A DNA stretch of 64,000 nt, from the NCBI GenBank assembly GCA_964036295.1, contig OZ038471.1, forward strand, positions 9,814,184-9,878,183. Reading direction: 5' to 3'. Position 1 is the stretch's first letter. Every line of letters starts with the position of its first letter. Positions 12,270 through 24,742 of the stretch are shown here, piece by piece. The notes below the pieces were generated by a model. The model saw nothing but the letters and a program-made list of their open reading frames with translations. It had not been told where the DNA came from and searched no databases. Both the position numbers and the translations under genes were made by a program. Origin of the DNA: Plumapathes pennacea (taxonomy: Eukaryota; Cnidaria; Anthozoa; Antipatharia; Myriopathidae).

Positions 12270-14132
12270 ATAAATGCTCATGAGGAAATTGAAGGTGTGA
12301 GCGCTCTTGTATTCCTTGGAGCAAGAATGTTCTTGAAGAATTGATTTCGTAAATTCGTAGAAATCTTTATGCGGACATACACCTCACGCCTGGCTTGACA
12401 ATATTACGCCAACATCCCCTAGTCACGTATGTATATGTCGGTTGGCCAACCTACTATTTGCAAGAAGTAGTCAAAATAATTTTTTATTCCCTTGGTGATA
12501 TCAATGGGTTTCAATGTAGCAATAAAATTTACAAAAGCTACAGTGTTATGACTGATTATTTATGTTTATTATGATAACGCACATATGACGAACGACCGTA
12601 AATTGTGTTCGAGAGGGACGGAGAGCAGGAACCCCTAATACTACATCCATAAGCATTCTAAATCTTCATCACGAGAAATCTCAATAGAGTCATATGGTAT
12701 AAATGCTGAAGACCAAAGTGATTTTGTCAAACTATCTGAAAGTTTTAGACTTTGATTCCTAACGTTTTATGCAATTTTGCCCGTATTTCGGTCAATGTAG
12801 TACCTAATAGTATGGAATTTCATCTGGTTCAAAGCAAGAAACATAATTTTTTTCCATAACTGCTGTTTGATCGCCTTCTTTTTCATTTTTATGTGCATTT
12901 GTCCTTATTTCCTGCACTGTAGCGTCTAAAGTCAACGAGTCTCATCCGGTTCATTGCAAAAAACGACTATTTCGCATACATCGCTCAAATCCATTTTCTA
13001 CACACTATGTGGTTCTTCACATGTTTTGCACACTGTAGCGTCTGAATAAAAGGTATTTCATCCTTCTTTCGAGCAAAGATTGACTAGTTTGCACCGTCAA
13101 TCCTCACCCTACCCCCTTGAAAGTAAATACCAACAGTTTATGCGACTACATAATCAGGTAGTTACAAACGCTATATTTGCCTGAAGTATATCGTATGTGA
13201 AATATACATACCGTAAATCGCTTCAGGATTGTCCAAACTCTTCCTAGCACAACATGAACAAGGGTTAACGATGCCGTCATTTTTGGTTTGGGAGGGCGTG
13301 GGGGTTGGGGAAAAAATGTCGTGGCTGTGACCAAGCCGTACTTTAAAAAAACCCAATTTATGATCAACTCAAGCCATCATTCTACTCGAATTTAACAAAT
13401 ATCTCTCTCGCTTGACCTTTGACGTTCACCGATGTCGTATGAGGGCACGCATCTTCTCCAACGCGGTGAAAAACTGTTTTTGATCGATTTATAAATGAGA
13501 AATGAGTGAGTTTTGTACATCAAACGTCCAATTGATATATCATGCTTTGAAATTATGGTGGCCTACACAGCTAGATATACTGCAACTATAAAAAGCTTTT
13601 GGTCGAGCTGTGCGACATGTACCACCCTCTAGATACCTTGAGTTTTCCATGCCGCGCCCACAATAATTTACAGGAAATATTTTTTGAGTGGGGGAAATGT
13701 TTGCATCAAAACCGGCGCCCCTTTCATATATTCTTTCTCCTTTTTGATAAGATCGGTTCTTTCATCTGTTGAACTCACTTTGTTACTGATTTCGTTTTCA
13801 TATTAGTATTTTGTTTAACTTTGGAAGTCTACAACCTTTGCAGTTCATATGCATATATTTTTTTTTTTGCCTCGGATGTGTGCAATCCACGCACACCAAG
13901 CAGCTTATACTTTCTAATAATATACACTTAATATCTGAAAATATGACATTCTGCTTGAAGCAGCTTTTCTATTTTCGTATATAATTTTCGAGTAGATAAA
14001 GCCTAGAAAAGGCTTCAAACTATGACCATCTACAATTTATTCACGGCAGGATATTTTGCGTCATGATTTACATTTAACACTTGGTCTTATTCCGAAAATT
14101 ACTTCAACAATATAAAAAATCAAATGGTAAAC
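12270..14132. other. Intergenic with one diverged tandem array
   Basis: Apart from the array at 12779-13095 I see no gene. There is a polypyrimidine/GT-rich patch at 13279-13318. Confidence 0.4.
12779..13095. repeat. Three diverged ~120-bp tandem units
   Basis: Units near 12779, 12901 and 13012 share the order 'tatttc...c(a/t)ctgtag(c/t)...taa...tttcatc(t/c)ggttc...gcaa'. The best conserved block is 'cactgtagcgtct' in units two and three. The arrangement is read by eye and the unit edges are approximate. Confidence 0.45.
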
Positions 14133-16822
14133 CTAAAAGGTGGTAACGGTAGAAACTTCATCGTCGCAGTTGTCTGACGCATCATCATCTTCGGCAAGTA
14201 CGCCAGTGATGTTGCCTTGAATTACTGCAGGGTCGTTCTCAGTGCAAGAGTATTTCAATGCTTGTACTGCCTGGAGAGGGAAAGGAGGACATATAGACCC
14301 TGCATCTATGTCATTATCTACAGTTCTATGGCTTCCTCTCCCTCTCCGTGATACTCATCTAGCCCACAGCATGCTTCACGTTTTTAAGTTGTAAAATTTC
14401 GTGAAATTCATACCGTATCAACTTGCATGTTACTCACAATGACTGCATAACTCGTAAGTACATCACTCATTGGTGGTTCAAGTATTTTTTATAACTGAAA
14501 CGAAACATAGCGTACACATTAGACAACCACGTTTTAGCTCAGAGTGCTACTAAGACTTACAAAAATGCAAATGACGGCAGCTACATTTCCTTTGTATTTT
14601 ATAGGCTTTATTCTTTATTACGATGAAACTGTAACGAGGAGTTGTCAAACGAATAGTATCGACATGTTGGCCATGGTCAAATATGTTATCAACTTTTTTT
14701 TTATGAATTATGTACTTTCTCACTAACCTCCCGACTTAAGATCGCTTTAGTCCAGTCTGACAATTTCTTCTGAATTGCAGGAATACGGATATCCGAGTAA
14801 AATCGTAGAAAATTGGACATCTCAGTCTTTAGCAAGGGAACCCCTTCCGTCCATCTGTCATGGATTTGAAAGGCATCCACAATTCTACTTTTCACTCTGA
14901 TTGGAATTTCTAAAAGAAAAAAATCATTCTTAAAATATAAAGTAATACATCTTTATTGATAACATTGGAACATGGGATTTTGAAGTGTACATTATTGTCA
15001 TTGACTTTTGACAAATTTGATGGCTCTTAAAGGAGCCGTTCGTGAATGCTGAGGCAGTTCTGTAACCCAGGACTGCTGGACCTAAAAGTTCCATCCAGCT
15101 CCCGTCACTGCCATCTCTGAACAAATTCTGGTCAAACAGGCAACTCAAGTCTTCCATATTTTCCAGGGAACATGGATTTATCTCGTGACCACAGCAGTTG
15201 CACACAACAATATAGTTGCTGAATTCAAATCGGCCTGACAATAATAAAAAAAAAGAATAAAAAATAGTTACTTCACGTCACATAATCTTTCACTATGTAG
15301 CTTTTCATGACAACTTCTGGAAACCAATAAAAAATATATGTTCAACAAAACTGACATACTAATCATTAGGAAATCATCAAACATCAAGATTATCCTGTAT
15401 TGTATACAGTGAGTTTATTTATAATATGGTATCACTATCACTCAGTGTGTTTGGTTGAATTTCTTGCCAAACTACAATAGGCATATAGGAGATTGGAAGT
15501 TCAGTATACCATATAATGAATACATGAAAAACAAGTGATCAATCAGTCATTTCAACATACACAATAATTATTGTGTATCACTTTAGGTACATTTGCTACC
15601 TTTCTGATTAACAACAATAATGGATCCGGGTAAAGCACAAAGTGTCAAAAGTGCTTTTTTGCTGACACTGTGGGCAAAGCTCTGAAAAATGCTTCAAGAA
15701 GAGATGTCTTCCTGAAAAACAAAACAAACTATTTTTACCTAGCAATCTACAGTGTATAAAAACCATATTACTAATCATCAGAACTATTATTATATGATTG
15801 ACAGTAAAAGTAATGAAATTGAGTATTATAGTACCATGTGTAACTTTGGGATGTACATGTTAAGCATAATTCACGTAGCACTAACGGCAACTAGATATTG
15901 ACTGCGTTGGAGTGAAGAAAGACATACATTGTACAATAAATTGACTAAGGGTCACTGTGTTAAATATAGGTATGCTCAATTGCAACGACAAAGGGCTAGC
16001 GCTCGAAACATCAGCTTCTAATCCTTTTACCCTTAGTCAATTCATTATATACTAAATATTAAGTAACCTCTACTCTGTTCCATCTTTCCATCCTCATTCA
16101 TTATGACATTCGGAGGTGTGTGCCTAAAGGAGCCATCAATCAAAGCTTCCCTGTCATAGAAAAGAAGCTCTTTGTGCATAGCTAAATCACATTTACGGCA
16201 CATCCACCTCCCACTGCATCACATCGCAACAACCATGGAACCTTGTTGTGACAAATGTCACATTCTTTGGATATGTCAGGACTCTGTGAAAGGATGATGG
16301 CTTTAATGAACATCAATGATCTTGAAGCCTCCCAATTTTCATTTAAAGATTCCATTCTCCTTTACCACCTGATTTCATCCATAAACTCAAAAGAATCAAG
16401 AACAGCCTGCCGTTTGCCAGGGTTCAATAAGATGTAAAAAAAATACGAAGTTAAAATAGTAAGTTATACACACCTTCAATACTGCTGCAATTAGCTGCTG
16501 ATTGTGCCTTTCCAGAACGTGGACGATACTTGTGCTCGCTTATCCGATGCCCTGTTACAGAATCTCGATAAAACTCGAACTCACTCTCTTCTTTTTTTTC
16601 TTTTCCGCGGCTCGCCGGCTCGATATATCCACCTTCCGCTCGGGCTTGCCGTCGTGGCCGACTAGATGTTGTTTCACTGGGGCGATAGAGTCCTTTGAAG
16701 ATTCTTCTGCCCGTTTGCGGATCATACGAATGGTGAACTGTCGCAAGCTTTCTTTTTTGGTCGATTTAATACCTTTTGCCTGTACTATCAAGCTTTCTTG
16801 GAGATCGTGCTGTAGACGCCAT
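14133..16822 (-). pseudogene. KDZ-type transposase, internally deleted and frameshifted
   Basis: Minus-strand exons recognised by splice sites and family pattern: 16474-16822 (ATG at 16822, later reading EFEFYRDSVTGHRISEHKYR), 16068 to about 16380 (Cys cluster CDICHNKVPWLLRC...CRKCD--MH, then FYDREALIDGSFRHTPPN), 15234 leftward (GRFEFSNYIVVCNCCGHE...LFDQNLFR), 14728-14909 (WTEGVPLLKTEMSNFLRFY) and 14133-14270 (ending EVSTVTTF and TAG). Junction phases agree for 16068/15234 and 14728/14270. The Cys-rich N-terminal and C-terminal parts of a KDZ protein are present. The long catalytic middle is missing between 14909 and about 15000, and frames break at an A-run near 16600 and near 16220. It is therefore inactive. 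Confidence 0.6.
15558..15577. repeat. Perfect 20-bp palindrome
   Basis: TACACAATAATTATTGTGTA, arms of ten bases with no loop, in an intron of the KDZ remnant. No further meaning is assigned. Confidence 0.6.
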
Positions 16823-16873
16823 TTCCTTTGCTGGAGGGTAGTTACCAGGTTACGCGCGGAATGGGATTAATTT

Positions 16874-16941
16874 TCTCTATATCAGTGAATGCCATTGTCA
16901 GATAGTATTTCACTATATCCGTTAAAGTTTGCCTCGAGAAC
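16874..16941. repeat. Inverted partner of 6843-6905
   Basis: Reverse complement of the left block, from 'ctatatcagtgaatgccatt' to 'gtttgcctcgag'. It begins only ~50 bp upstream of the KDZ start codon (16822). It may therefore hold that element's promoter or part of its end. Confidence 0.6.
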
Positions 16942-17014
16942 ATGTTGGCCCAGCAGATTGTCATGCTGGGATTGCAACATCATTCGGCAGGAGCACACTG
17001 CGAGAGTCAGTCTT

Positions 17015-18618
17015 GTTATAATAATTTAGAGCTGATCGACAAACAAGGAGCAAAATATAGCTTCCAAAAAATACTTCAAGTCCTCGTGAAATGGTAAACC
17101 AGATTTTGACTCATTATAATCGGTTTCGCAAAGTAACACACTCCAGCCAAACAAACCTTTTTCTCGTGCTCTTCAAACTGTAGTGAAAAGGATTTAAGGT
17201 AAAATTTCCTTTCGATATTCCAGTTATATCGTTGAAATTCTGCTCCCTTTCGACAGACATTAGCGACAAAAGCGAGCCAATTTTATAAACGAACAGCTCA
17301 GACATACCACAGTCGATCTGCATCTTGCGATTATGTTCTAAATCATGTGTGAACAAACATATAAGCGAACACAAGAAACTCGGAACTGAATATGCTCTAC
17401 CTTAAATAAACCACATGTTATGGTCACACTACACAGATCATACAGTTGTGTTCTTTCTTCCCTGAGCGGAGCGTATATTGCAAATGCTGTCACTCTGTTG
17501 GTAAATGTTGCCCTAAATGTGAATCTGTATCACCTGTCTGCCTGATACTGCGGCAATGTGTGGATATGTTATAGCAGAAAATTGGAATATCTTCCCGTAG
17601 TTTTGGAAGCAAATATATTAGTGAATTGGAGTTCTTTTGTTGACAATTGGAAGAGTTAGAATAATAAATATATGTTTAATCAAGTTTTACGTTGTTGTTT
17701 ACTGTGATTATCACTGAGGCCTTCCTCAGGAAATCTAAGTGATCTTGTTATTAATTGAAGATCCTGTTTTAGGAAATGAGCAGCAGCAAGTGCGCACGCT
17801 GTCGTAGGCGTGCCAGCACCTTCTCTTTCTTCAGATCTTAGCTACAGCCAATCGTATCCATTGGAATGTATTAGTGTGATTTTAGAATAAGCGTAGTGGG
17901 CAAATAGAGGAGCCACTCGAGTGTTAGCGACATCCTAGAGGAAAAGTCCATTCGGAAATGTGAGTTCCGAATGTGACTTTGAACTTAGTCCTAGCGAAAA
18001 TCCATTTCCTACCCTTTGTGTTCTGATTCGGCCAGTGTGAAAACTATTAGGAAATCACTGGGACGACGTGACACTTGTGGTGCATAAAAGCTGTCGGCTA
18101 AGAAACTAGTAGGATATAGTGAGACTTGTCCTTAAAAACGGAACATCGACGCTAGAGTGAATTAAAAGTGAGCTTCAACTCTAAAGTCTGCTATAGCCCC
18201 GTAACAGATATGTCAGCCAGGGGGCTAAAGGGAGCGCAAAATTTACAAATACAACCAAAGAATCAGCAAACTCGCAGCCGTCATAGAAGTGCTTTGATTC
18301 ACCGCGTGTGAGAGGACCAATTTTATTTAGAAGACCCCTCCCTGAAGAGAAAATTTGGCATCTGAAATTCTGTCACCAAGTCATAAAATTAGCAGGTAAA
18401 CTCTTTACTGGAAGTTTTTCTGTGCATTCTTCGAGTTAATCAGATAATACCGCCTGTATCACGGCGGCCTTTATATGGATGACGATTCATGCCCCTCCCC
18501 CTCAGTAGTTTCTGCCGCCAAAAGGGGGGGGGACATTTTAATGACCTAATGAAATGGGCCGAACGGCTGATCGCCCGAGGCGCCGAATAGAAGCTATTTG
18601 CATATTGCAAATAGCTTC
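17015..18618 (-). mobile_element. Family D dispersed element, copy D2
   Basis: Reverse complement of D1 in long colinear blocks: 17090-17350 matches 5510-5990, 17455-17580 matches 5330-5440, and 18230-18480 matches 5040-5290. Its 5' terminus is a clean hairpin, GAAGCTATTTGC-aatat-GCAAATAGCTTC (about 18590-18618). It has only one copy of the unit that is doubled in D1, and it is interrupted by a ~620-bp insert at 17586-18204. Together with the adjoining 16874-16941 block it makes a long inverted repeat around the 6.9-16.9 kb interval. Confidence 0.55.
17586..18204. mobile_element. Unclassified insert inside family D copy D2
   Basis: Copy D1 reads straight across this point, so ~620 bp were added here. 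Flanks repeat 'atatgt' on both sides (a likely 5-6-bp target duplication). The ends share an inverted TATAGCAGA (left 'tatagcagaaaa', right 'gtctgctata'). There is no coding frame of note. It is probably a small non-autonomous DNA transposon; superfamily unknown. Confidence 0.45.
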
Positions 18619-19218
18619 AAAAATATAACATCGTAATCCTAGCCGAAGACATGGACATTAGATAGGAATTTTAATTCCTATCTTAAAACGCTTACGTAAC
18701 AACTCTAAAACATATGTAGAATAGATGCACTGGAACAATAGTGGCGTATTAGATGGCTTCATTGATCATAATAGAAATATGTATCTCTGAAGACTACCAC
18801 GCGAGAAAACACATTTGTGATAAACTATACGACACTGACAAAACCCAGACTTCAACTGATCTAATCAATCATACACATCAGTAGAGTCAGGCACTATTTA
18901 GGCAATTGAATGGATGCATGCTTGAGTCAATATACAACTTAAACACCAGGAAAATGCTAGACAATTATTATCCAAGAGCGTTACTATGGTGTGGTACACT
19001 GATGATATCCCAAATGACTTCATCAGCATCGATATTTGTAAATCCTAACCCAACATATTATTAAATAACAACACCCCAATACCTGTTCAATCCATTCACG
19101 ACGTAATTGAAAAATCTAATTGTAAAAGCAATTTGAGACAAACAGGTGAATTTTACAAAAATGAGAACGAACTATGGGCCACCAAAAGAAAAGTGGCGGG
19201 AATTTATGGTAGTTGAAT

Positions 19219-19306
19219 AGGCGCCCAGGGTGAGGTCTATTCGGAACAAGTGGTCGATCAGAACGTGACGAAGTCTTGTTCCGAATAGGCCTCACCCTGG
19301 GAGCCT
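19219..19306. mobile_element. Fold-back (palindromic) unit
   Basis: Arms of ~33 bp with few mismatches: AGGCGCCCAGGGTGAGGTCT at left and its complement ending 'caccctgggagcct' at right, around a ~22-base loop. It could be a palindromic MITE. No target duplication was established. Confidence 0.55.
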
Positions 19307-19823
19307 AGTCATGGTTTTATTCGAGTAATTGTTCGTCGCCTTGAGTACAATATACTCGTTGCTGCAGTTACGTACCCTTTTGTGGTATATGGCACACAGC
19401 GCTTAGCGTAAAGATCTGCTTTTTTTGCAAATTTGTTCATGCTATCCGTATATTATATTAATCTGTTATAGTCTCAATAAAGGTTCGCGAGTCCCTCTGG
19501 GAAAAAAGTCATTGCAGCGTTACAGTTTGACGTACAAACCTTATCTCCCGATCGATCTTCGTTCACTGGCTGTACACACTTTCGAATACATATCGTCTGC
19601 TGGAAAAATAAACAAGCAGCAGGAGTAGTACTCTATCTTAAACTTTAATGTTTTAAGAATTGTAGCGAGAATAAAAGAAAGGTAAAAAACAACAAGCTAC
19701 ATGTCACATCCATGCGCGCATATGTCCTGTGAAAACATTTCAATGGCATAAATTGTTCTTTAAGACAACGGAAGCTTGTGGTATTTAACCGGAGATAGTT
19801 GCAAAATTTGAGAAGTTCTCCGC

Positions 19824-19950
19824 TGTTCGGGGTCTGAAGTTGCTGGTCCCCATCCCCCCAAGGGGCCTGAGGTGGTTGGCGCCCTTTCTGTTCGGGGTCT
19901 GAAGTTGCTGGTCCCCATTCCCCCGAGGGGCATGAGATGGTGGGTCTGAG
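19824..19950. repeat. Tandem duplication of ~65 bp
   Basis: 'tgttcggggtctgaagttgc' followed by 'tggtccccat' and a C-run occurs at about 19824 and again at about 19889. Confidence 0.6.
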
Positions 19951-20224
19951 ATGGGTCGGAACGTTCCAAACCGTTTTCTTTATTTGACCACTGAACACCA
20001 GGTACCCATTTATAGTTTAAATATTATGCTAGGCGTAAAGACTCGAATAATAATATACTGAAACAAGTTCAAAGTATTCCAATCTTGTTCAGAAAGACAT
20101 CCTTCACAAAGTATAGAAGTGTACTGAATACATAAAAAGATATTCTGCGAACACTGTTTAGGTGTAAAAGTGTTGATATATATGTGGAGAAATTATATTT
20201 TTTAGGATTATAATATTGCAAGAT

Positions 20225-20486
20225 CAGTGGCATGAAATGCAAAATAAAGATTTGAAAAAATACCAGAATATACTAAAATGGAAAGTAGGGACAAGAGCGG
20301 AACTCCCAAGAGTATTACGGAGCCCTGTCCTAAGGGACATCCATTGAAGCTCCACTTTTTTTAACTTATTGCCACTTATGTTGCCACTTACGTTGCTACT
20401 TACGTTGCTACTTACGTTGCCACTTGAGTTGCTACTTACGTTGCTACTTACGCTGCTACTTACGGTTGCTCGCGGGCTCAAACACA
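20225..20486 (-). repeat. Family A fragment carrying a 12-bp minisatellite
   Basis: On the plus strand 20371-20470 holds about eight copies of TTGCTACTTACG and variants with 'gccact'. The left part (20262-20310) is the reverse of the family A 3' segment around 'gttccgctcttgtccctact'. The same minisatellite with its flank (cccgcgagcaaccgtaag, then aataagttaaaaaa) lies in the opposite orientation at 37170-37270. The array is therefore part of a mobile unit. Confidence 0.6.
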
Positions 20487-20487
20487 T

Positions 20488-21755
20488 ATGTCCAAGATGG
20501 CAAAGCTGTTGCTAATCGTTGTTGTTTTAAGCTTGTTTAGCTCTGTCGTGGCAGTACTACCGCATTATTCTCCCGCACTTCAGAGCGATGGACTTATCAG
20601 AGACGAAACAATCGAAAGGTACTTTTGTCTTGGGTTTAGTGCTGCTGAAATTGTAGCATGTCTTGTAAACGTGCACGGTATACGTATTAGCCTCAGGCAT
20701 TTGAAAAGAAGCCTAAGGCGCCGCGGTTGTAGAAGACGGTCTCAAAGTGACTTAAACGAAGTCTTTCAAAGCCGTTGCGGAAGAGCTCAGAGGAAGTGGA
20801 AGCCATATTGGATATCGGGCAATGCATCAGCGACTGATCGTTGATCACAGACTAGTTACCACCAGAGAAACTGTTCGTCAAGTCGTAGGGATCTTTAACC
20901 CAGAAGGAGTGCAAGTTCGATCAAGACTCAGGCTACGAAGAAGGGTATATAGGGCACAAGGTCCAAACTATTTGTGGCATATTGACGGATATGACAAACT
21001 AAAACCATTTGGATTCTGTGTACATGGTACTATCGATAGCTACAGTCGAAGGATTCTGTGGTTGGTGGTAGCATCATCAAACAACGACCCTCAAATAGTG
21101 GCCAAGTATTACATTGACTACATTAGGCAAATAGGAGGCACGGCACGAATTGTACGCGGAGATGGAACTGAGAATGGGAACATAGCAGCCATTGAGCGTT
21201 TTTTCCGCCGATCTGCAGAAGACGCTTTCGCTGGTGAAAAATGTTTTATGTATGGTAGATCCACATCAAACCAGAGAATCGAAGCATGGTGGGGACTTCT
21301 GCTTAAAGGGTGTGCGGTTTGGTAGATAAACTTCTTAAAGAACTTGAGAGACTCTGGCCTGTACGTTGACGACAATGTTGTGCACACAATGTCTGAAGTT
21401 TTGTTTTATGGATGTAATTCAAAGAGAACTACGTAGAGTTGCCCAGAATTGGAATGTGGATAGAATGCGACCATCTACTAATCCTGGGACTCCACCAGGA
21501 CGGCCTGATATTCTGTATTTTGTTCCCGAGTTAGTCCATACTCATGATTGCATAGCTCCAGTTAATGTGGATGAGATTGATATCGCTAATGAGGCTTGCA
21601 CTGCACAACCCCCTCTAAGGGAGTGTTCTCCTCATTTTAGGGAACTAGCAGGAATGATAATGGAAGATGAGGTGCTAGAAATGCCTGCTACTGCCGAAGA
21701 TGCTGTTCGTATTTACAATGGCCTGATCCAATTAATGGAAGCAATAGATGTGTAA
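20488..21755 (+). pseudogene. Integrase-core (DDE) transposase, frameshifted
   Basis: Pieces in order: a helix-rich N-terminus to RRRGCRRRSQSDLNE (20488 to about 20770), catalytic core (about 20775-21325) and C-terminal part (about 21366-21755, FCFMDVIQRELRRVAQNW...PGRPDILYFVPEL). The core shows YLWHIDGYDKLKPFGF (first Asp), RGDGTEN (second Asp) and NQRIEAWWG (Glu), the D-D-E arrangement of an rve-type integrase fold. An extra A near 20770 shifts the frame, since reading CAA-GCC restores AVAEELRGSGSHIGYRAM. Further shifts occur near 21305-21325 and 21390. The family is common as transposon-derived genes in cnidarians and fish. No terminal inverted repeats were recognised, so the element's limits are unknown. 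Confidence 0.7.
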
Positions 21756-22043
21756 GCAGTAAAGGTAACCGAGTAGTTGGGCTGATCGTTTATTCATCAC
21801 ACACACACACACACACAGGCACTCCAGTCAGTTGGACATTTAAAAGTAAAATATTCAATTTCCCTTTTTAGTATGATCCTATTGCACTGCGGGTGTAAAA
21901 GATGCCAGCCTCAAAGTGGCTTTAATAACTCTAATTCACTCAATATAATGATTGTATGAGCTCAACAAATAACTAACCTTAAATCGTCAATGAGTAGGGC
22001 TTCTTACGAACAGTATATTTACATTATATTTATCACATGTTAA
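21756..22043. repeat. Non-coding stretch with a (CA)n microsatellite
   Basis: CA repeat of ~11 units at 21797-21820. The rest is AT-rich and unassigned, up to the TTAA (22040-22043) that bounds the next element. Confidence 0.6.
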
Positions 22044-24389
22044 GAGTTGATGTCTGTAAAAATCGAAGAAATGTGGCAATCGGCGGCCAAAGTCAAAAAA
22101 TCAAAATCGCTCATACTTTGGTCAGTTGTAGGCATTAGTAAGTAAGAAAACGTGATGTAGTTAGTTTGTCCAGATTTCACCTGCTTTGGGAGAAAATTTG
22201 CAAAACGTAATTCGGTCGATTCTCAAGGGAAACAACGATTTTCGAAGGTCAAGAAAATCACTCTCGTTATCACAAAGAAATGTACCAAGGGCTCTGTACT
22301 GGCTGTTTATTTGTTAAATAGGTCTTTAGCTTTCTTCTGAGAAGATTGTTCAATGAATTCCATTATCTGTGAACTATTGGTAAATTAATAACGGAGGTCA
22401 TATTTCAGTCACATTTCATTGTCATAATTTAATTTCATTGTCATAGTCAATTTCATTGTCATAGTCTAATATGAAGCGGGTTTTCACCATGCGCGGGGAC
22501 TTCAAATACTATGAAATTTTGGTTGTGGTTAGTTTGAATGTTGATCTTTTAAACTATCGACTTTCTTTTCTGGGGTCTGTGAGCGTTTCTTTTAAAAACG
22601 TCAGCAAAATTGCTCGATTTCACGCAAATGGCGTTTCTCTCGCCCACAAGTCGGTTATCGCGTGGATTGAAAAACACAGATATATTTCTTTTAGGTACTT
22701 TTTATCAAAACTGTGACACCTCTGGTAATTCTGTCTTTCGTTGTTGAAAAAAAAAACTGATCTAATATCAGTTTTCTGCATGTAAACAAACGTTAAAAAT
22801 TTGCATATATATCGCGAAAAGCGTCTCACTTTAGCAAGGCGAAACATCGTCCTTTAGAATGATATGTAGGTGAATAAGCGTTCGATTAAGTAGTAATAAA
22901 CCGATACTTTAACTTTTGGATAATTTAGCGGGCACTGCTGTAAATGCCTCCGCCGTTCAATCCACACTTTCGTGACACATTACAAGTTCAGACCGCGGTC
23001 ACGCACGGGACTGTTCACTCCGGCGACAAAGAAACAATCGGAAAAATAGTCGCCACCTTACCCTTACAATAAAATTACGGTCTTCTAGAATGATGGCAAT
23101 TATGAGTAACTGTGATACGTATGACAAATCAGTCATACCAGTGGTGCCTTAGAATATTTCGTAACAGCTCGGGGGCCTCTATTCTTGCCAGATTGATCAT
23201 ATTAAGCTAATTTGAAATTGATAAGCCATTGATAAAGAAACGTTGTTCCTTTACCTTCTGGGTAATTTAGGGGGCACTGCTGTACTAAATACACCCGCCG
23301 TTTTAGAATTCGTGACTCGTTAGATTTGTAGATTGCTGTCACGCACGAGAGTACCGTTTATATTTTATAACGCGAATGACGTTTCTCTCGCCCAAAAATC
23401 GGTTATGCCGTGGATTGAAAAACACAAATGTATTTTTTTTAGGTACTTTCTTTCAATACTGTGACACTTCTGGAAACTCTGTCTTTAGATATTGACAAAA
23501 ACAATGCGATCTAACATAAGTTTTCCGCATGTAAACAAACGCTAAACATTTGCATATTTACAGCGATCAGTAGTCCACTTATTCAAGTAATGCGAAACGT
23601 CGTCCTTCAGAGTGATTTGTTGCTGAACACTTGCGATTCATCGAAGTAATAAACCGAAACTTTACCTTTTGGGTAATTTAGCGAGCACTGCCGTAAATAA
23701 ATACCCTCGCCTTAAAAACTCTGTAAAGAATGCATTACTTAGTTTCCTTGATCGCGGTCACGCACGGGACTGTTTAGTCCATCATATCAGTGTGGCAAAA
23801 AAATTTTTTTCTGAAAAAATAGTCTCCTGCTTACCCTCAAAACAAATTTTAGTCTTGCAGAGTGATGGAGGCTAGTGGTGTGAATTAGACAAATGAGCTA
23901 ATTTCTCAATTTTCTGACGGTCTTTTTCCAAACTATAAATTTCACCCCACAAGATGCAGAGTTCCGTAACAAATTACAAGTTAAAACAGCGACAAAGAGT
24001 TTCAAACCTTTGTACTACCTCTTTCTGTACCATCTTGGAGTCAAAGTAGTGAGCCTTTATGTGCATCCCCTCACCCTCGCACAATCCCTAACACGGCCAA
24101 AAGAAGTTTTGAATGGATTTCTCATTATCAAGTTTTGGCAAATGACGTTCTGACTCCTGGTTAAAGTCACTCATTAAACTTAACATTCTCGAAAAGGAAC
24201 AACTATGGCGTCCTTTTCACGTGCAGAGGGGGTGAGTCTGGGGTAGCATATTAGCATGCAGGTGATAATTAAATAATGTACAAAGTAATGAAATGGGAAA
24301 CGGATATGGAAAAGAGAAGAAACTGAGACAAGTTCCCTGACAAAAATGGTTTGCTAAGTTTGCAAAGTGTTTGCGAAGTGTTTTCCGCA

Positions 24390-24444
24390 AAAAAAAAAAA
24401 AAAAAAAAAAAAAAAGGAGAGAGATAGAGATAAAGAAAGAAGGA

Positions 24445-24480
<36 letters not shown>

Positions 24481-24500
24481 AAAAACAAAGAAGAAAGAAA
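24390..24500. repeat. A-run and (GAAA)n microsatellite
   Basis: About 25 A residues, then GAGA and roughly twelve GAAA units. Confidence 0.9.
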
Positions 24501-24742
24501 ACAGCAATACCAACCGAAATAACCGCGAACCGAGGAAAACGGCGTCAGCGGTCCTCAGTTAAATGAACAGTACTTCCCATGCATGACCTCAATCTAAGAA
24601 ACTAACGAGTCACGTATTCCAATTAACGAAGTGTAGATTGAAAGGCGGGTATATTTACAGCAGTGCCTCCTAAATGCCCCCAAAAAACAAAGGAACAACG
24701 TTAGTTTATCGATGGATTATCAGTTTCAAATTAGCTTGATAT

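Larger units (their letters stand above)
18619..20224. other. Intergenic; fold-back unit and short tandem duplication only
   Basis: Contains the hairpin at 19219-19306 and the duplication at 19824-19950. No gene was recognised. The short ORFs are not supported by splice or family evidence. Confidence 0.4.

Noticed and set aside
20224-20487. Ser/Asn-rich reverse frame (SSNVSSNVSGNISGN)
   Set aside because: Translation of the 12-bp minisatellite, not a protein.
22471-22716. 81-residue open frame MKRVFTMRGDFKYYEILVVV, repeated on the other strand at 27352-27606
   Set aside because: The pair exists only because the arms are inverted copies. There is no splice or domain evidence, and the diverged third copy (about 23375-23460) does not keep the frame.
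24217-24566. Phe- or Lys-rich frames
   Set aside because: Translations of the poly-A and GAAA microsatellites.
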